From a bacterium (GTDB taxonomy: Bacteria > Bacteroidota > Ignavibacteria > Kapaibacteriales > UBA7675): a stretch of DNA of 33,812 nt. Positions 25,593 through 33,812 of the stretch are shown here, in pieces; within the stretch, counting starts at the first letter, position 1, and each line of letters starts with the position of its first letter. The translations under genes were made by a program, and so were the position numbers. The notes beneath the pieces are model-generated. The model was not told the origin of the DNA and made no database searches. It worked only from the letters and a program-made list of their open reading frames with translations. Location: contig JAUHYX010000005.1 of the NCBI GenBank assembly GCA_030426285.1, positions 1 through 33,812 of the forward strand, in the 5' to 3' direction.

Positions 25593-26642
25593 ATGATTCG
25601 CATTCTTATACAGCATGGTGACCAAGTACGAGAGATAGATCTCCCGGAGCTGTTCAAGCTGCGCGCTTCAAGCGATTTTCAGGATACAATGGTGTGGGTT
25701 GATATGGACAACCCGACAGAAGAAGAGGAAGAAACTGTTCTGATTCATCTGTTCTTGTTTCACCCACTTTCGGTTGAAGATTGTCAACGCGAACGCCTTG
25801 AACCAGATGAGGGTGATCACTACCCCAAGGTCGAAGAATACGGAGATTACTTGTTCGTTATCTTCAACCCACTAGACATGCCGATAGAGTCGTATTCATA
25901 CAATCCCAACGCCGCTGCTGAAGAATATGAAAAGCTGTTCAAAGTGAAATTCCCAACCCGTCAGATAAATACTTTTCTCGGTAAAAATTTCCTGATCACC
26001 CATCACTATGAGCGTTCTCCTTCAGTTGAATATGCTCGAACAATGTGTCTGAAAAACCCGCAAGCACTACGGCGGGGTCCTGACTATGTGTTTCATGTGA
26101 TAATTGACCAGATAGTGGACAATTATGCACCAGTGATGGACTATTTTGACGACCTGGTTGAGCGGACTGAATTTGAAGTTTTTGAGAACTCACAGTCTTC
26201 GCTGCTTTCGCGGATTCTCAGTCTTAAGAAAGGAATACAACGCCTGAAGCGCATTACTACATATCAACGCGAGATCTTAAATAGATTGTCGCGCGGCGAA
26301 TTTACCTTGATTGCTTCTGACGAAGCGTTTTATTACCGGAATGTATATGATCACTTGGTTCGAATTGTGGACCTAACCGAAACATACCGCGATCTCGTAA
26401 ATGGCTTGCTCGATGCATACCTAAGCGTTTCCAATAATCGCATGGGAGAGGTCATGAAAGTTCTGACGGTGATTTCTACAATTTTTCTTCCATTGACTCT
26501 GATTACCGGAATCTACGGGATGAATTTTGATCATATGCCCGAACTACACACCGAAATAGGTTATTATGCAGTTTGGACGTTGATGATTACTGTGGCTGGA
26601 GGCATGTTGTTGTTTTTCAAGAAAAAAGGATGGTTGGATTGA
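25593..26642 (+). CDS. corA: CorA-type divalent metal ion transporter
   Basis: 349 residues. Pentameric inner-membrane channel, usually for Mg2+ (some members carry Co2+, Ni2+ or Zn2+). A large cytoplasmic N-terminal domain with acidic segments is followed by a long helix (about 175-285) and two membrane helices at about 289-308 and 322-342. The selectivity motif YGMN is at 308-311 at the end of the first helix, and the C terminus is basic (FFKKKGWLD), as in the family. Length and order are normal. It begins 15 bases after the radical SAM gene and its stop is 2 bases before the amidase start, so these may form one transcript. Confidence 0.92.
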   Translation: MIRILIQHGDQVREIDLPELFKLRASSDFQDTMVWVDMDNPTEEEEETVLIHLFLFHPLSVEDCQRERLEPDEGDHYPKVEEYGDYLFVIFNPLDMPIESYSYNPNAAAEEYEKLFKVKFPTRQINTFLGKNFLITHHYERSPSVEYARTMCLKNPQALRRGPDYVFHVIIDQIVDNYAPVMDYFDDLVERTEFEVFENSQSSLLSRILSLKKGIQRLKRITTYQREILNRLSRGEFTLIASDEAFYYRNVYDHLVRIVDLTETYRDLVNGLLDAYLSVSNNRMGEVMKVLTVISTIFLPLTLITGIYGMNFDHMPELHTEIGYYAVWTLMITVAGGMLLFFKKKGWLD

Positions 26643-26644
26643 AG

Positions 26645-28666
26645 ATGCGACACGTCACTCTTTTGGGAATAACAGTACTACTTGTGCTTGTTACGTGTGC
26701 AGAAACGTTGGCACAACAGTCTACGTGGGTCATAACACCTAACAATAAGCGCATGTCGGTTCCTTTAACAACTGTCAACGGACGCTCATATATATCTGAA
26801 GTCGCACTTTCTAAAATGCTCGCAGGGTCACTGGACCGCGATACCAAAGGGGCTTCAGTTATTGCAACAGGACGCGGAGATATCAAGTTTTTTCGCGACA
26901 GCTTTTTGGTGCAAACCGAAACGGCAAATGGCAAAGCAATAAGCCAACTGCCACTGCCGGTACTGTTGCGCAACAATGAGCTCGTCCTGCCGTGGAAAGA
27001 CATTCGTTATGTTTTGCAATTTGCAGGAATGTTCACAGAGTCTGTGACCTCGCGCGGCTTGCAAATTAGTGGGCAGGGAACTGATAACCTCGAACGCACA
27101 CCTTCAGACAGCCAAATGATTATCACAGGTGCGACCAAGGACACCGAGAGTGGCGTGGAGCCAAATGATAAAGACTCACCAATTGTAGCTCATGCAACCT
27201 CGCCGTTGGTGGGTGCTGCGCTAGCAGATACGGATGCAACAAATGAATTGCAAGAGGCTGGAATTCTCAGACGAGGTACTGCTAGGGACAACAGAACCAC
27301 AGGTGGCGTGTTTGGTCCTTATGGCGAACGGTATACATTGCCGGAACAGCTGAGACGCCCTGGTGTGCGTGAGGTTGACCGATCGATGTTGCCACAGGAT
27401 GAACAAGTTTCGCCACAACAGCAACAAGCAAGACCTTTGCGAGAACAAGCGCCCGAACCATTTAGCCGCGGACGCTATGTATTGCCAAGAGATTTGCAGC
27501 GGAACTTGAACGATACCAATACAAATGGCTCGTCGTATCATATTCAGAATGCACCACAATCTGCATTCATTGCAGGCTTTGTCTCAATGGAGTTGTTGGA
27601 ACCGAATGTGCGGGTTACATCGTTTGCAGTAGACACTCTTGATGGTAGGAGAGTTCGCATAAGCATTGGATGCAACGGTCCACTGCCGTCAGGATATCAA
27701 AAACCTGAGATCGATGGAACTAGGGTAGTATTGCGAATTCCAGATGTTACAAACAGCGTTGAAATGAAGGCGGAGTACGATGGTGTTGCTGTTGTTGCGG
27801 AACACATTCGCAACATTCAGCTGTTTCGCTTGAGGTTTGATGCTCAGATCAAAGACTGCGATTACAGGCGCAATGGCGTAGATGGCTTAGAGTTCGTTGT
27901 GTATTTAGAGGGAGCTCCTCGCACAAATACAAGTCTAGCAAATGCCTCAAAGGATTGGGCCCTAGATGTTATTGTGATTGATCCAGGCCACGGTGGCAAA
28001 GACCCAGGAGCGGTGAGCAAAAACGGTACGCGTGAAAAAGATATCGCACTGCAGTTGTCGTTGAAGCTCGCTGAAGAAATACGCAAAGCCATGCCGAACA
28101 CAAAAGTGGTGTTAACTCGTGATGACGATACGTTTATTCCATTATACCGTCGCGGACAAATAGCCAATGAAAACAATGGAAAATTGTTTATTTCTATGCA
28201 CCTCAACGCCGTTGCTGGAAGCTCGCGAACTGCGCGTGGATTTGAGACATTTATACTGCGACCGGGCCGCAATGATGATGCGGCAGAAATTGCGCGCAGA
28301 GAAAATGCTTCAATCCGGTTTGAAGAAGACCCTTCGAAATACAAAGAGCTGACAAATGAAGAATGGATCGTCGTTGAGATGGCACAACGCGCCTTTGTAA
28401 AATTCAGTGAGAAGTTTGCAGAGATGTTGCAGGGTGAGGTATCAAAAAAATCAAAACTGCACAATCGCGGAGTAAAACAAGCAGGATTCTTAGTGCTTGT
28501 CGGAGCTTCGATGCCAAATGTCTTGTTTGAAGCTGCCTTTCTTTCAAACTCGAACGACGAACAATATATTACTTCGGAACAGGGGCAGCGAGAAACAGTT
28601 CAGGGCATGCTCAAGGGCATTCTCAAATATGCCGAGCACTATGAAGTAGAGTTGGGCAGCAACTAA
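26645..28666 (+). CDS. N-acetylmuramoyl-L-alanine amidase (Amidase_3) with N-terminal accessory domains
   Basis: 673 residues from ATG at 26645, which gives the signal peptide MRHVTLLGITVLLVLVTCAETLAQ. A longer frame from 26573 lies inside corA. Residues about 28-145 resemble a copper-amine-oxidase-like N domain. A low-complexity Gln/Pro/Arg-rich linker spans about 150-300. Residues 320-425 may be an AMIN-like targeting domain. The catalytic domain (440-665) is a zinc amidase that cleaves peptide stems from glycan strands: His449 (DPGHGGKDPGA), Glu464 (GTREKDIAL), His519 (SMHLNA) and catalytic Glu629 (LFEAAFLSN). It likely acts in septal wall splitting in the periplasm. Its TAA overlaps the stop of the converging L,D-transpeptidase. 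Confidence 0.92.
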   Translation: MRHVTLLGITVLLVLVTCAETLAQQSTWVITPNNKRMSVPLTTVNGRSYISEVALSKMLAGSLDRDTKGASVIATGRGDIKFFRDSFLVQTETANGKAISQLPLPVLLRNNELVLPWKDIRYVLQFAGMFTESVTSRGLQISGQGTDNLERTPSDSQMIITGATKDTESGVEPNDKDSPIVAHATSPLVGAALADTDATNELQEAGILRRGTARDNRTTGGVFGPYGERYTLPEQLRRPGVREVDRSMLPQDEQVSPQQQQARPLREQAPEPFSRGRYVLPRDLQRNLNDTNTNGSSYHIQNAPQSAFIAGFVSMELLEPNVRVTSFAVDTLDGRRVRISIGCNGPLPSGYQKPEIDGTRVVLRIPDVTNSVEMKAEYDGVAVVAEHIRNIQLFRLRFDAQIKDCDYRRNGVDGLEFVVYLEGAPRTNTSLANASKDWALDVIVIDPGHGGKDPGAVSKNGTREKDIALQLSLKLAEEIRKAMPNTKVVLTRDDDTFIPLYRRGQIANENNGKLFISMHLNAVAGSSRTARGFETFILRPGRNDDAAEIARRENASIRFEEDPSKYKELTNEEWIVVEMAQRAFVKFSEKFAEMLQGEVSKKSKLHNRGVKQAGFLVLVGASMPNVLFEAAFLSNSNDEQYITSEQGQRETVQGMLKGILKYAEHYEVELGSN

Positions 28667-29457
28667 AACTCGTTGAGAAAACGCTGACTACCAAGCGGGG
28701 CTTGTACAACACCAATAGGTAAGCTCTTGCGCCGCCAGCGCACAGATCCGGACATTGCATATCGTTTCCCAAGACGAATCTTTTTACCGTCATGTGCCAT
28801 TGTGATAATTCGCTTGAACTCCGCCTGCAATTCTGTCGTTAACGTGTCGAGTACAACATACTCCTGCGTATTATCAGCCGAATCTGCGAATGCTAAATTG
28901 ATAACAGGACGCTCGTTGGAAACCAACACAGGCGTGCCAAATGGAATCAATGGATACAGCACTTTTATATCTTCTCTTGCCATGCGTAAGCAACCATGCG
29001 ACGAAGCCTTTTTACCCAAATAGCGGTAGTAGCCGCGCCCGTCAAGCCCGTGAAACCCAATGTTTCCATTAAAGCCGATCCAATGCCACAAACGGGCATT
29101 GTCGTACTGCCTACTGATTCCCAATGGGTTTTTGGTTTGCACTGTGTAGAGTCCGCGCGGTGTATGCATACCGTCGTCAATGCGCGGATTACCCGAAGAA
29201 ATCGGGTATGAAATCGTGCTGTCATGACGCCTTATGAGATGCATCCACTGCTTGTCTAGATCGACAATCACAAACTGATCGCCCAATACAAACACAGTGT
29301 CGGTAACTTCTTGCAGTGAAGAATGCACAAAATCGGCGCGTGGCTCAGTAATTGGGCGTACTTCTTGGGCGACACTGGTATCGGGCCAATGCGCTCCTAC
29401 CACGCAGCACATGCCAGCAACAAGTGCAAATGCAATATGTAGTCCCGATTTTTTCAC
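28663..29457 (-). CDS. L,D-transpeptidase (YkuD domain)
   Basis: 264 residues with a signal peptide (MKKSGLHIAFALVAGMCCVVGA). The YkuD domain spans about 60-175: the strand FVIVDLDKQWMHLI, GMHTPRGLYTV (96-106), and the catalytic signature with His136 (FHGLDG) and SHGCLRM, containing His154 and nucleophile Cys156. It joins meso-diaminopimelate cross-links or attaches proteins to peptidoglycan in the periplasm. About 85 residues of basic C-terminal extension follow the catalytic domain. It overlaps the amidase tail to tail by four bases (CTAA) and is divergent from murA, so this is a compact wall-remodelling neighbourhood. Confidence 0.93.
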   Translation of the reverse strand: MKKSGLHIAFALVAGMCCVVGAHWPDTSVAQEVRPITEPRADFVHSSLQEVTDTVFVLGDQFVIVDLDKQWMHLIRRHDSTISYPISSGNPRIDDGMHTPRGLYTVQTKNPLGISRQYDNARLWHWIGFNGNIGFHGLDGRGYYRYLGKKASSHGCLRMAREDIKVLYPLIPFGTPVLVSNERPVINLAFADSADNTQEYVVLDTLTTELQAEFKRIITMAHDGKKIRLGKRYAMSGSVRWRRKSLPIGVVQAPLGSQRFLNEF

Positions 29458-29539
29458 ATCTGAAGTTAGTCAAGAAATGCAACCAGTCAAAGGAAATCCA
29501 CGTCACGTACTTCTATTGACAGAACTACGAGACATGGCA

Positions 29540-29570
29540 TTTGTGTTTGAATCAATTTGCCGTAGTTTTG
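29540..29570 (+). promoter_or_regulatory. Bacteroidota-type promoter candidate for murA
   Basis: TTTG (29540-29543), 19 bases of spacer, then TAGTTTTG (29563-29570) fits the phylum consensus of a -33 TTTG and -7 TAnnTTTG. Transcription would begin near 29577, 30 bases before the murA start. This is the best promoter match I found in the window. Confidence 0.55.
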
Positions 29571-29606
29571 TGAAGCAGCATACAACTCAACCAACCGCAG
29601 TACATT

Positions 29607-30869
29607 ATGGAAAAATTTATTGTCAGAGGTGGAAAACCTCTACAAGGCACTATTGATGTTTCAGGTGCGAAAAATGCCTCGCTAGCACTTATCCCTGCAA
29701 CGCTACTCGCTCCGGGCGTGTATAACCTTTCAAATACTCCCAATTTGCGCGATGTGTGGACAATGTCGCGCCTTATGTCGTCTCTCGGCGTTCATTGTGA
29801 ATTGAACGACAGTACATTGTTTGTAGACTCCTCAAATGTCACGAGTTTGGAAGCACCGTATGAGCATGTCAAGAAAATGCGCGCTTCATTCTATGTGTTG
29901 GGACCACTCCTTGCTCGTTATGGAAAAGCCAAGGTTTCTCTTCCAGGAGGGTGTGCTTGGGGACCTCGCCCTGTAGACTTGCACATAAAGGGACTCAAGA
30001 AACTCGGAGCTACAATTGAATTAGACAGTGGGTATGTGCTGGCGGAAACAGATCGTCTGCGCGGCGATCATGTACATTTCGATATTTCAAGTGTTGGCGC
30101 AACTGTCAATATTTTGTTTGGAGCGGTTCTGGCACGTGGTGAGTCTCTCATCACAAATGCTGCAACTGAACCAGAGGTCACAGCCCTAGCGCGCATGTTG
30201 GTTTCAATGGGTGCAGAAATTGAAGGGATTGGAACAACAACGTTGCGCGTGCAAGGAAAAGATGAGTTGCATGCTTGTGATGTAGAGACAATTCCCGATC
30301 GCATTGAAGCTGGCACATTCTTGATGGCTGCAGCAATGACAGGCGGGGATGTTACGTTGCAAAACTGTAATCCATATCACCTCACTGCTGTTATTGCCAA
30401 ACTAGAAGAGGCGGGAGTTGAGTTTGATATCAATGGCAGTACAATTCGCGTTTCAACGCCAGCAGGTCTGTCCGCGCAAGATATTACTACCGCCGTATAC
30501 CCCGGATTTCCTACAGATTTGCAAGCGCAGTGGACGGCATGCATGCTTGTTGCTCAGGGTTCGGCAACTGTTACGGATACCGTGTATCACGATAGATTTA
30601 AACATGTCCCTGAGCTCAATAGGCTTGGCGCTGATATTGAAGTGACAGATAATACTGCACATATTCGCGGAGGAGCAGAACTCAGCGGTGCAAGTGTGAT
30701 GTCAACCGACTTGAGAGCAAGCGCATCCTTGATTTTAGCTGCGTTGGTCGCGAAGGGCAGCACGGAGATTTTGCGGATATATCACATCGATCGCGGATAT
30801 GAAGCCATAGAACAAAAACTTCGCAAACTCGGAGCCGATATCTCCAGAGTGCGCACTGAGGAATTCTAG
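29607..30869 (+). CDS. murA: UDP-N-acetylglucosamine 1-carboxyvinyltransferase
   Basis: 420 residues, the normal length. It transfers enolpyruvate from PEP to UDP-GlcNAc, the first committed step of peptidoglycan synthesis, in the cytoplasm. The conserved K22-N23 pair lies in SGAKNA. The catalytic loop LPGGCAWGPRPVDLH contains Cys116, so the fosfomycin-sensitive Cys form is predicted. TDLRASASLILAAL near the C terminus is also typical. It is divergent from the L,D-transpeptidase, has its own promoter candidate, and is followed 7 bases later by the EnvC-like gene. Confidence 0.97.
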   Translation: MEKFIVRGGKPLQGTIDVSGAKNASLALIPATLLAPGVYNLSNTPNLRDVWTMSRLMSSLGVHCELNDSTLFVDSSNVTSLEAPYEHVKKMRASFYVLGPLLARYGKAKVSLPGGCAWGPRPVDLHIKGLKKLGATIELDSGYVLAETDRLRGDHVHFDISSVGATVNILFGAVLARGESLITNAATEPEVTALARMLVSMGAEIEGIGTTTLRVQGKDELHACDVETIPDRIEAGTFLMAAAMTGGDVTLQNCNPYHLTAVIAKLEEAGVEFDINGSTIRVSTPAGLSAQDITTAVYPGFPTDLQAQWTACMLVAQGSATVTDTVYHDRFKHVPELNRLGADIEVTDNTAHIRGGAELSGASVMSTDLRASASLILAALVAKGSTEILRIYHIDRGYEAIEQKLRKLGADISRVRTEEF

Positions 30870-30876
30870 AGGTTGC

Positions 30877-32070
30877 ATGCGCAATGTATGGATCATAGCG
30901 ATGCTGTTGCTGCTCATGCAGCCTAGTCTGTCGTTCGGGGGTGCAGCTACACTGCGCGCAGACGATGCCAAAATCAAAGCTGAGCAACAGCGATTGCAGC
31001 GACTGAATTCATCAATTACGCGCGACAAGAGAAAACTCGCGAACATGACGGCAGAAGAGCGCAAACGCAATCGTGCCCTGTCTTTGTGGCAGAAACAGAG
31101 CTCAGAGTTGGAATCTTATCTTGTGTTGCTCGGTAGGGAAACAAGTAGGATTCAGGACAGCATCATCATAACAGAAATGATCATCACAGATCTAGAGCGC
31201 AGAATCACTATGCTGCGCAAAGAATATGCGGACCTTGTTGAGGCAGTCCACAAAGCCGGTACAGCCACGGATGAGGAGCTCTTGGTAACGGATGAATCGT
31301 ACTCAGATCAAGATAGAATGACGCACTACCTAAATGATGTCACGTCACTGGCTAGTCGCAAAGCCAAAGACTTGGTGGTATTGCGCGACTCGCTAGACTG
31401 CGAGAAAGAAAACCTGTTGCAGCTGCTCAGTCACAATGAGCGCAACTTGTTAGAAGAACAACAGCGCAAAGAGCAGTTGCAAAGCAGTATTAGCCAGCAA
31501 GAGAAAGCCATCAAATCCATTAAGGGAGACAAGCGACAGCTCCAATCCGAAATCGACAAAAAGCAGGCCAGTGCCAAGAAACTACAAGGCATTGTGCGCT
31601 TGTTGATCGCAGAGGAGGCAAAACGCAGTCGCGGTGGTGGCGTGACCGGTGCCCCTGTTGCAGGAACCACATCCAGCGCTTTTAAGCAGAACTCGCTCGC
31701 TTGGCCAGTAAATAGCAAAAAGCTGCTGCACACGTATGGCAAACAACGCAATCGCAACACGGGTACTGAAACCGAGAACTTGGGTATTGATATACAAGTT
31801 GCAAAGGGCAGCTCAGTACGAGCTGTTGCTGCTGGACGAGTGTCGTTGATTCATTTCTTGCCGGGGTACGGTTCGTTTGTGATTGTTGACCACGGCAATT
31901 CATTTCGAACTATTTATGCAAATTTAGGCTCAATTCAAGTTACGAAGGGTGAGCGTTTAAATGCCGGAAGTGTCATTGGATTGTCTGGGCAGAGTGTGGA
32001 AGGGGAGTATCTGCACTTCGAAGTATGGAAGGGACGCGACCACACAAATCCAAAAAGTTGGTTGAAATAG
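30877..32070 (+). CDS. EnvC-like murein hydrolase activator with degenerate LytM (M23) domain
   Basis: 397 residues: a signal peptide (MRNVWIIAMLLLLMQPSLSFG), a long coiled coil (about 28-250) and a LytM/M23 domain (about 275-395). The zinc site is broken. The first His of the family is Asn301 (ENLGID), with Asp305 kept. The HxH motif reads Tyr378-Leu-His380, and the YAHL motif reads YANL (Asn349). This pattern matches EnvC/NlpD proteins, which do not cleave but switch on Amidase_3 enzymes at the division site. The obvious client is the amidase encoded at 26645-28666. It lies 7 bases after murA and 7 before recG. A weak direct endopeptidase role cannot be excluded but is unlikely. Confidence 0.88.
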   Translation: MRNVWIIAMLLLLMQPSLSFGGAATLRADDAKIKAEQQRLQRLNSSITRDKRKLANMTAEERKRNRALSLWQKQSSELESYLVLLGRETSRIQDSIIITEMIITDLERRITMLRKEYADLVEAVHKAGTATDEELLVTDESYSDQDRMTHYLNDVTSLASRKAKDLVVLRDSLDCEKENLLQLLSHNERNLLEEQQRKEQLQSSISQQEKAIKSIKGDKRQLQSEIDKKQASAKKLQGIVRLLIAEEAKRSRGGGVTGAPVAGTTSSAFKQNSLAWPVNSKKLLHTYGKQRNRNTGTETENLGIDIQVAKGSSVRAVAAGRVSLIHFLPGYGSFVIVDHGNSFRTIYANLGSIQVTKGERLNAGSVIGLSGQSVEGEYLHFEVWKGRDHTNPKSWLK

Positions 32071-32077
32071 TGGAAGT

Positions 32078-33812
32078 ATGCATGAAGACAACAACATACA
32101 TGACCTACAATACACAAAGGGTGTAGGTCCTGCTCGTGCACGCGCCTTTGCCGAAGAAGGCATTCTCTCACTAGAAGATGTCGTATACATGATTCCGCGC
32201 GGATACTTGCTGCGTGATTCTTCTCTCAATGCTCGACAACTCCATTCCCAAATGGTCGGAGCGTTGGAAGGCGGTCTTTTTGCGGAGACGGCACCAGAGT
32301 TCAAAGGAGAACATACACTTGTAGGGCAGATTTCTCGCCTCTACACTCGCAGGCTGCGCGGCAACCGAAAAATGCTCATTGCTGATTTTGACGACGGGAG
32401 CAACTATCGGGTTGAGTTGCTTTTTTTTGCACACATCGACTATTTCGAGCGTATGCTGTCGCGCAGTACGATGCTCGCGATTTCGGGGACATTTGAACTC
32501 AATAAGCAACGCAACCTCACGATCACGCATCCTGAAATAGAACAACTCGATGAAGACGATTCCGCCGAGTTTGAGGCAGGAAAAATCTTACCCAGATACA
32601 CGCTGAGCCAAACACTGCGCAGCGCGGGGATCACAGCGCGTGTCATGCGCAATATTGTTGAACAGGCCTTTGAGAGCATTCCAGAGCAGGTCTCGCATAT
32701 ACCGGAGCAGATTGTGTTGGACTATGCGTTGTCCTCAAAACACGCTGCCTTGTATAATCTGCATTTTCCCAGCAGTGAGCAAGCGTTGGCTGAAGCACAG
32801 CGCACTCTCAAGTTTGAAGAACTCATGTACTTTGAGCTTATGATGGTGGGAAGGCAGCAGCAACGCAAACACACACTTAGTGCTCCAACCCTGTCAAAAC
32901 GAAGCACGCACGCACGACAGGTCGTTGAGTCTCTCGGATTCGAGCTTACCCGCGCACAAACTCGCGTTCTCAATGAGATTTACGCAGATGTCTGTGCAAG
33001 CACGCCCATGAATCGACTTCTCCAGGGTGATGTAGGCTCTGGCAAAACTATCGTTGCATTGCTGAGTATGCTTATGGCGGTTGACAATTCCTGTCAGGCG
33101 GCAATTATGGCTCCAACTGAAATCCTTGCAGAGCAACACTGTCAAAGTATGAGTAAGCTTTTGCAAGGAACTCCTATTCGCGTAGGATATTTGGGCGGCG
33201 GTTTAAAAGCGGCCGAGCGTAGAGCAATATTGGCAGACATTGCCAGTGGGGTAGTGCATATTGTAACCGGCACACATGCACTCTTTCAGGAACATGTGAA
33301 GTACAACAAACTCGGTTTGGTTGTTATAGATGAGCAGCATCGCTTCGGCGTGAAACAGCGGGCGGAATTGCGTTTGTTGGCGGAACGGTCACTTGACAAT
33401 TTGTCTCCGCATGTATTGGTCATGACAGCCACGCCAATACCGCGAACATTGTCAATGACTCTTTACGGCGACCTCAATCTGTCGGTTATAGACGAACTTC
33501 CGAGTAACCGAAAGCCAATCACAACAACAGTTGTATATGAGAGTCAGGCACAGCAGGTGTTCGACTTTATACGAAAAGAAATCAGCTCTGGCAGGCAAGC
33601 CTATATCGTGTATCCACTGGTTGAAGAAAGTGAGAAGCTGGACCTAAAGTCTGCCGTAGAACATCACGAATACCTGAGCAAAGAGGTGTTTCCAGAATGT
33701 CGCATCGGTTTGTTGCACGGACAAATGACGTGGCAGGAAAAGGAACAGCAAATGCAGGCCTTTAAGCAGCATGAGTATCAAGTGTTAGTAGCAACAACAG
33801 TGGTTGAAGTTG
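32078..33812 (+). CDS. recG: ATP-dependent DNA helicase RecG (3' end beyond the window)
   Basis: The first 578 residues are visible, with no stop before the window edge. RecG remodels stalled replication forks and branched DNA. Residues 12-24 (QYTKGVGPARARAF region) resemble the start of the wedge domain, and an OB-fold-like part spans about 60-150. The helicase core contains Walker A GDVGSGKT at 317-324, MAPTEILAEQH, VTGTHALFQE, the DEQH box (418-421, followed by RFGVKQR) and MTATPIPRTL. IDELPSNRKPITTTV follows. These are the RecG forms rather than those of PriA or Mfd. Start: ATG at 32078, seven bases after the EnvC-like stop, with GGAAG just upstream. Confidence 0.95.
   Translation, partial: MHEDNNIHDLQYTKGVGPARARAFAEEGILSLEDVVYMIPRGYLLRDSSLNARQLHSQMVGALEGGLFAETAPEFKGEHTLVGQISRLYTRRLRGNRKMLIADFDDGSNYRVELLFFAHIDYFERMLSRSTMLAISGTFELNKQRNLTITHPEIEQLDEDDSAEFEAGKILPRYTLSQTLRSAGITARVMRNIVEQAFESIPEQVSHIPEQIVLDYALSSKHAALYNLHFPSSEQALAEAQRTLKFEELMYFELMMVGRQQQRKHTLSAPTLSKRSTHARQVVESLGFELTRAQTRVLNEIYADVCASTPMNRLLQGDVGSGKTIVALLSMLMAVDNSCQAAIMAPTEILAEQHCQSMSKLLQGTPIRVGYLGGGLKAAERRAILADIASGVVHIVTGTHALFQEHVKYNKLGLVVIDEQHRFGVKQRAELRLLAERSLDNLSPHVLVMTATPIPRTLSMTLYGDLNLSVIDELPSNRKPITTTVVYESQAQQVFDFIRKEISSGRQAYIVYPLVEESEKLDLKSAVEHHEYLSKEVFPECRIGLLHGQMTWQEKEQQMQAFKQHEYQVLVATTVVEV

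Noticed and set aside
26573-26644. Amidase start inside corA
   Set aside because: ATG at 26645, 2 bases after the corA stop, gives a clean signal peptide; the extension does not.

Overview
The window reads as chromosomal DNA from a free-living bacterium of the Bacteroidota / Chlorobi / Kapabacteria (FCB) side of the tree. The evidence is: three proteins ending in type IX secretion (T9SS) type A-like sorting domains; two promoter candidates of the Bacteroidota form TTTG-N19/21-TAnnTTTG; a trigger factor-clpP-clpX block; and a eukaryote-like kynurenine pathway for tryptophan breakdown. The exact genus cannot be read from the sequence. I see no phage, integrase, insertion sequence or CRISPR array.

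Layout. (1) 1-391: the 5' end of a leftward FAD-dependent oxidoreductase, two 9-bp minisatellite blocks in inverted orientation, a promoter candidate, then tRNA-Leu(UAG). (2) 533-4313: tig-clpP-clpX plus a small exported barrel-like protein, closed by a strong bidirectional terminator. (3) 4405-9255, minus strand: a large exported propeller-like protein with a T9SS tail, followed by a lipoprotein with five copies of a cysteine-patterned repeat. (4) 9405-14261, minus strand: a five-gene kynurenine operon (3-hydroxyanthranilate dioxygenase, ACMS decarboxylase, kynureninase, an embedded outer-membrane protein, kynurenine 3-monooxygenase). Divergent from it on the plus strand are an unusual SDR protein and 2-aminomuconic semialdehyde dehydrogenase (14345-16617). 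NADP-type glutamate dehydrogenase converges on these. (5) 18155-23116: an exported intradiol dioxygenase with a T9SS tail, then a coupled pair of secreted proteins of unknown function. (6) 23130-26642: rlmD, then on the plus strand a CofG-like radical SAM protein and a CorA-type transporter. (7) 26645-33812: cell-wall genes (amidase, L,D-transpeptidase, MurA, a catalytically degenerate EnvC/LytM protein) and the start of recG, cut by the window edge.

How the genes fit together. The kynurenine genes cover kynurenine to 2-aminomuconate: KMO makes 3-hydroxykynurenine, KynU 3-hydroxyanthranilate, the dioxygenase ACMS, the decarboxylase 2-aminomuconic semialdehyde, and the dehydrogenase 2-aminomuconate. 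Tryptophan dioxygenase, kynurenine formamidase and a RidA-type aminomuconate deaminase are not in the window. The SDR protein is therefore a candidate for an unassigned step, and glutamate dehydrogenase could recapture released ammonia. Both roles are inference. The amidase and the zinc-site-deficient LytM protein resemble an enzyme and activator pair for cell separation.

Most promising for novelty: the SDR whose YxxxK motif reads SxxxR, the T9SS-tailed intradiol dioxygenase, the CofG-like radical SAM protein, the vicinal-cysteine repeat lipoprotein, and the inverted 9-bp minisatellites.
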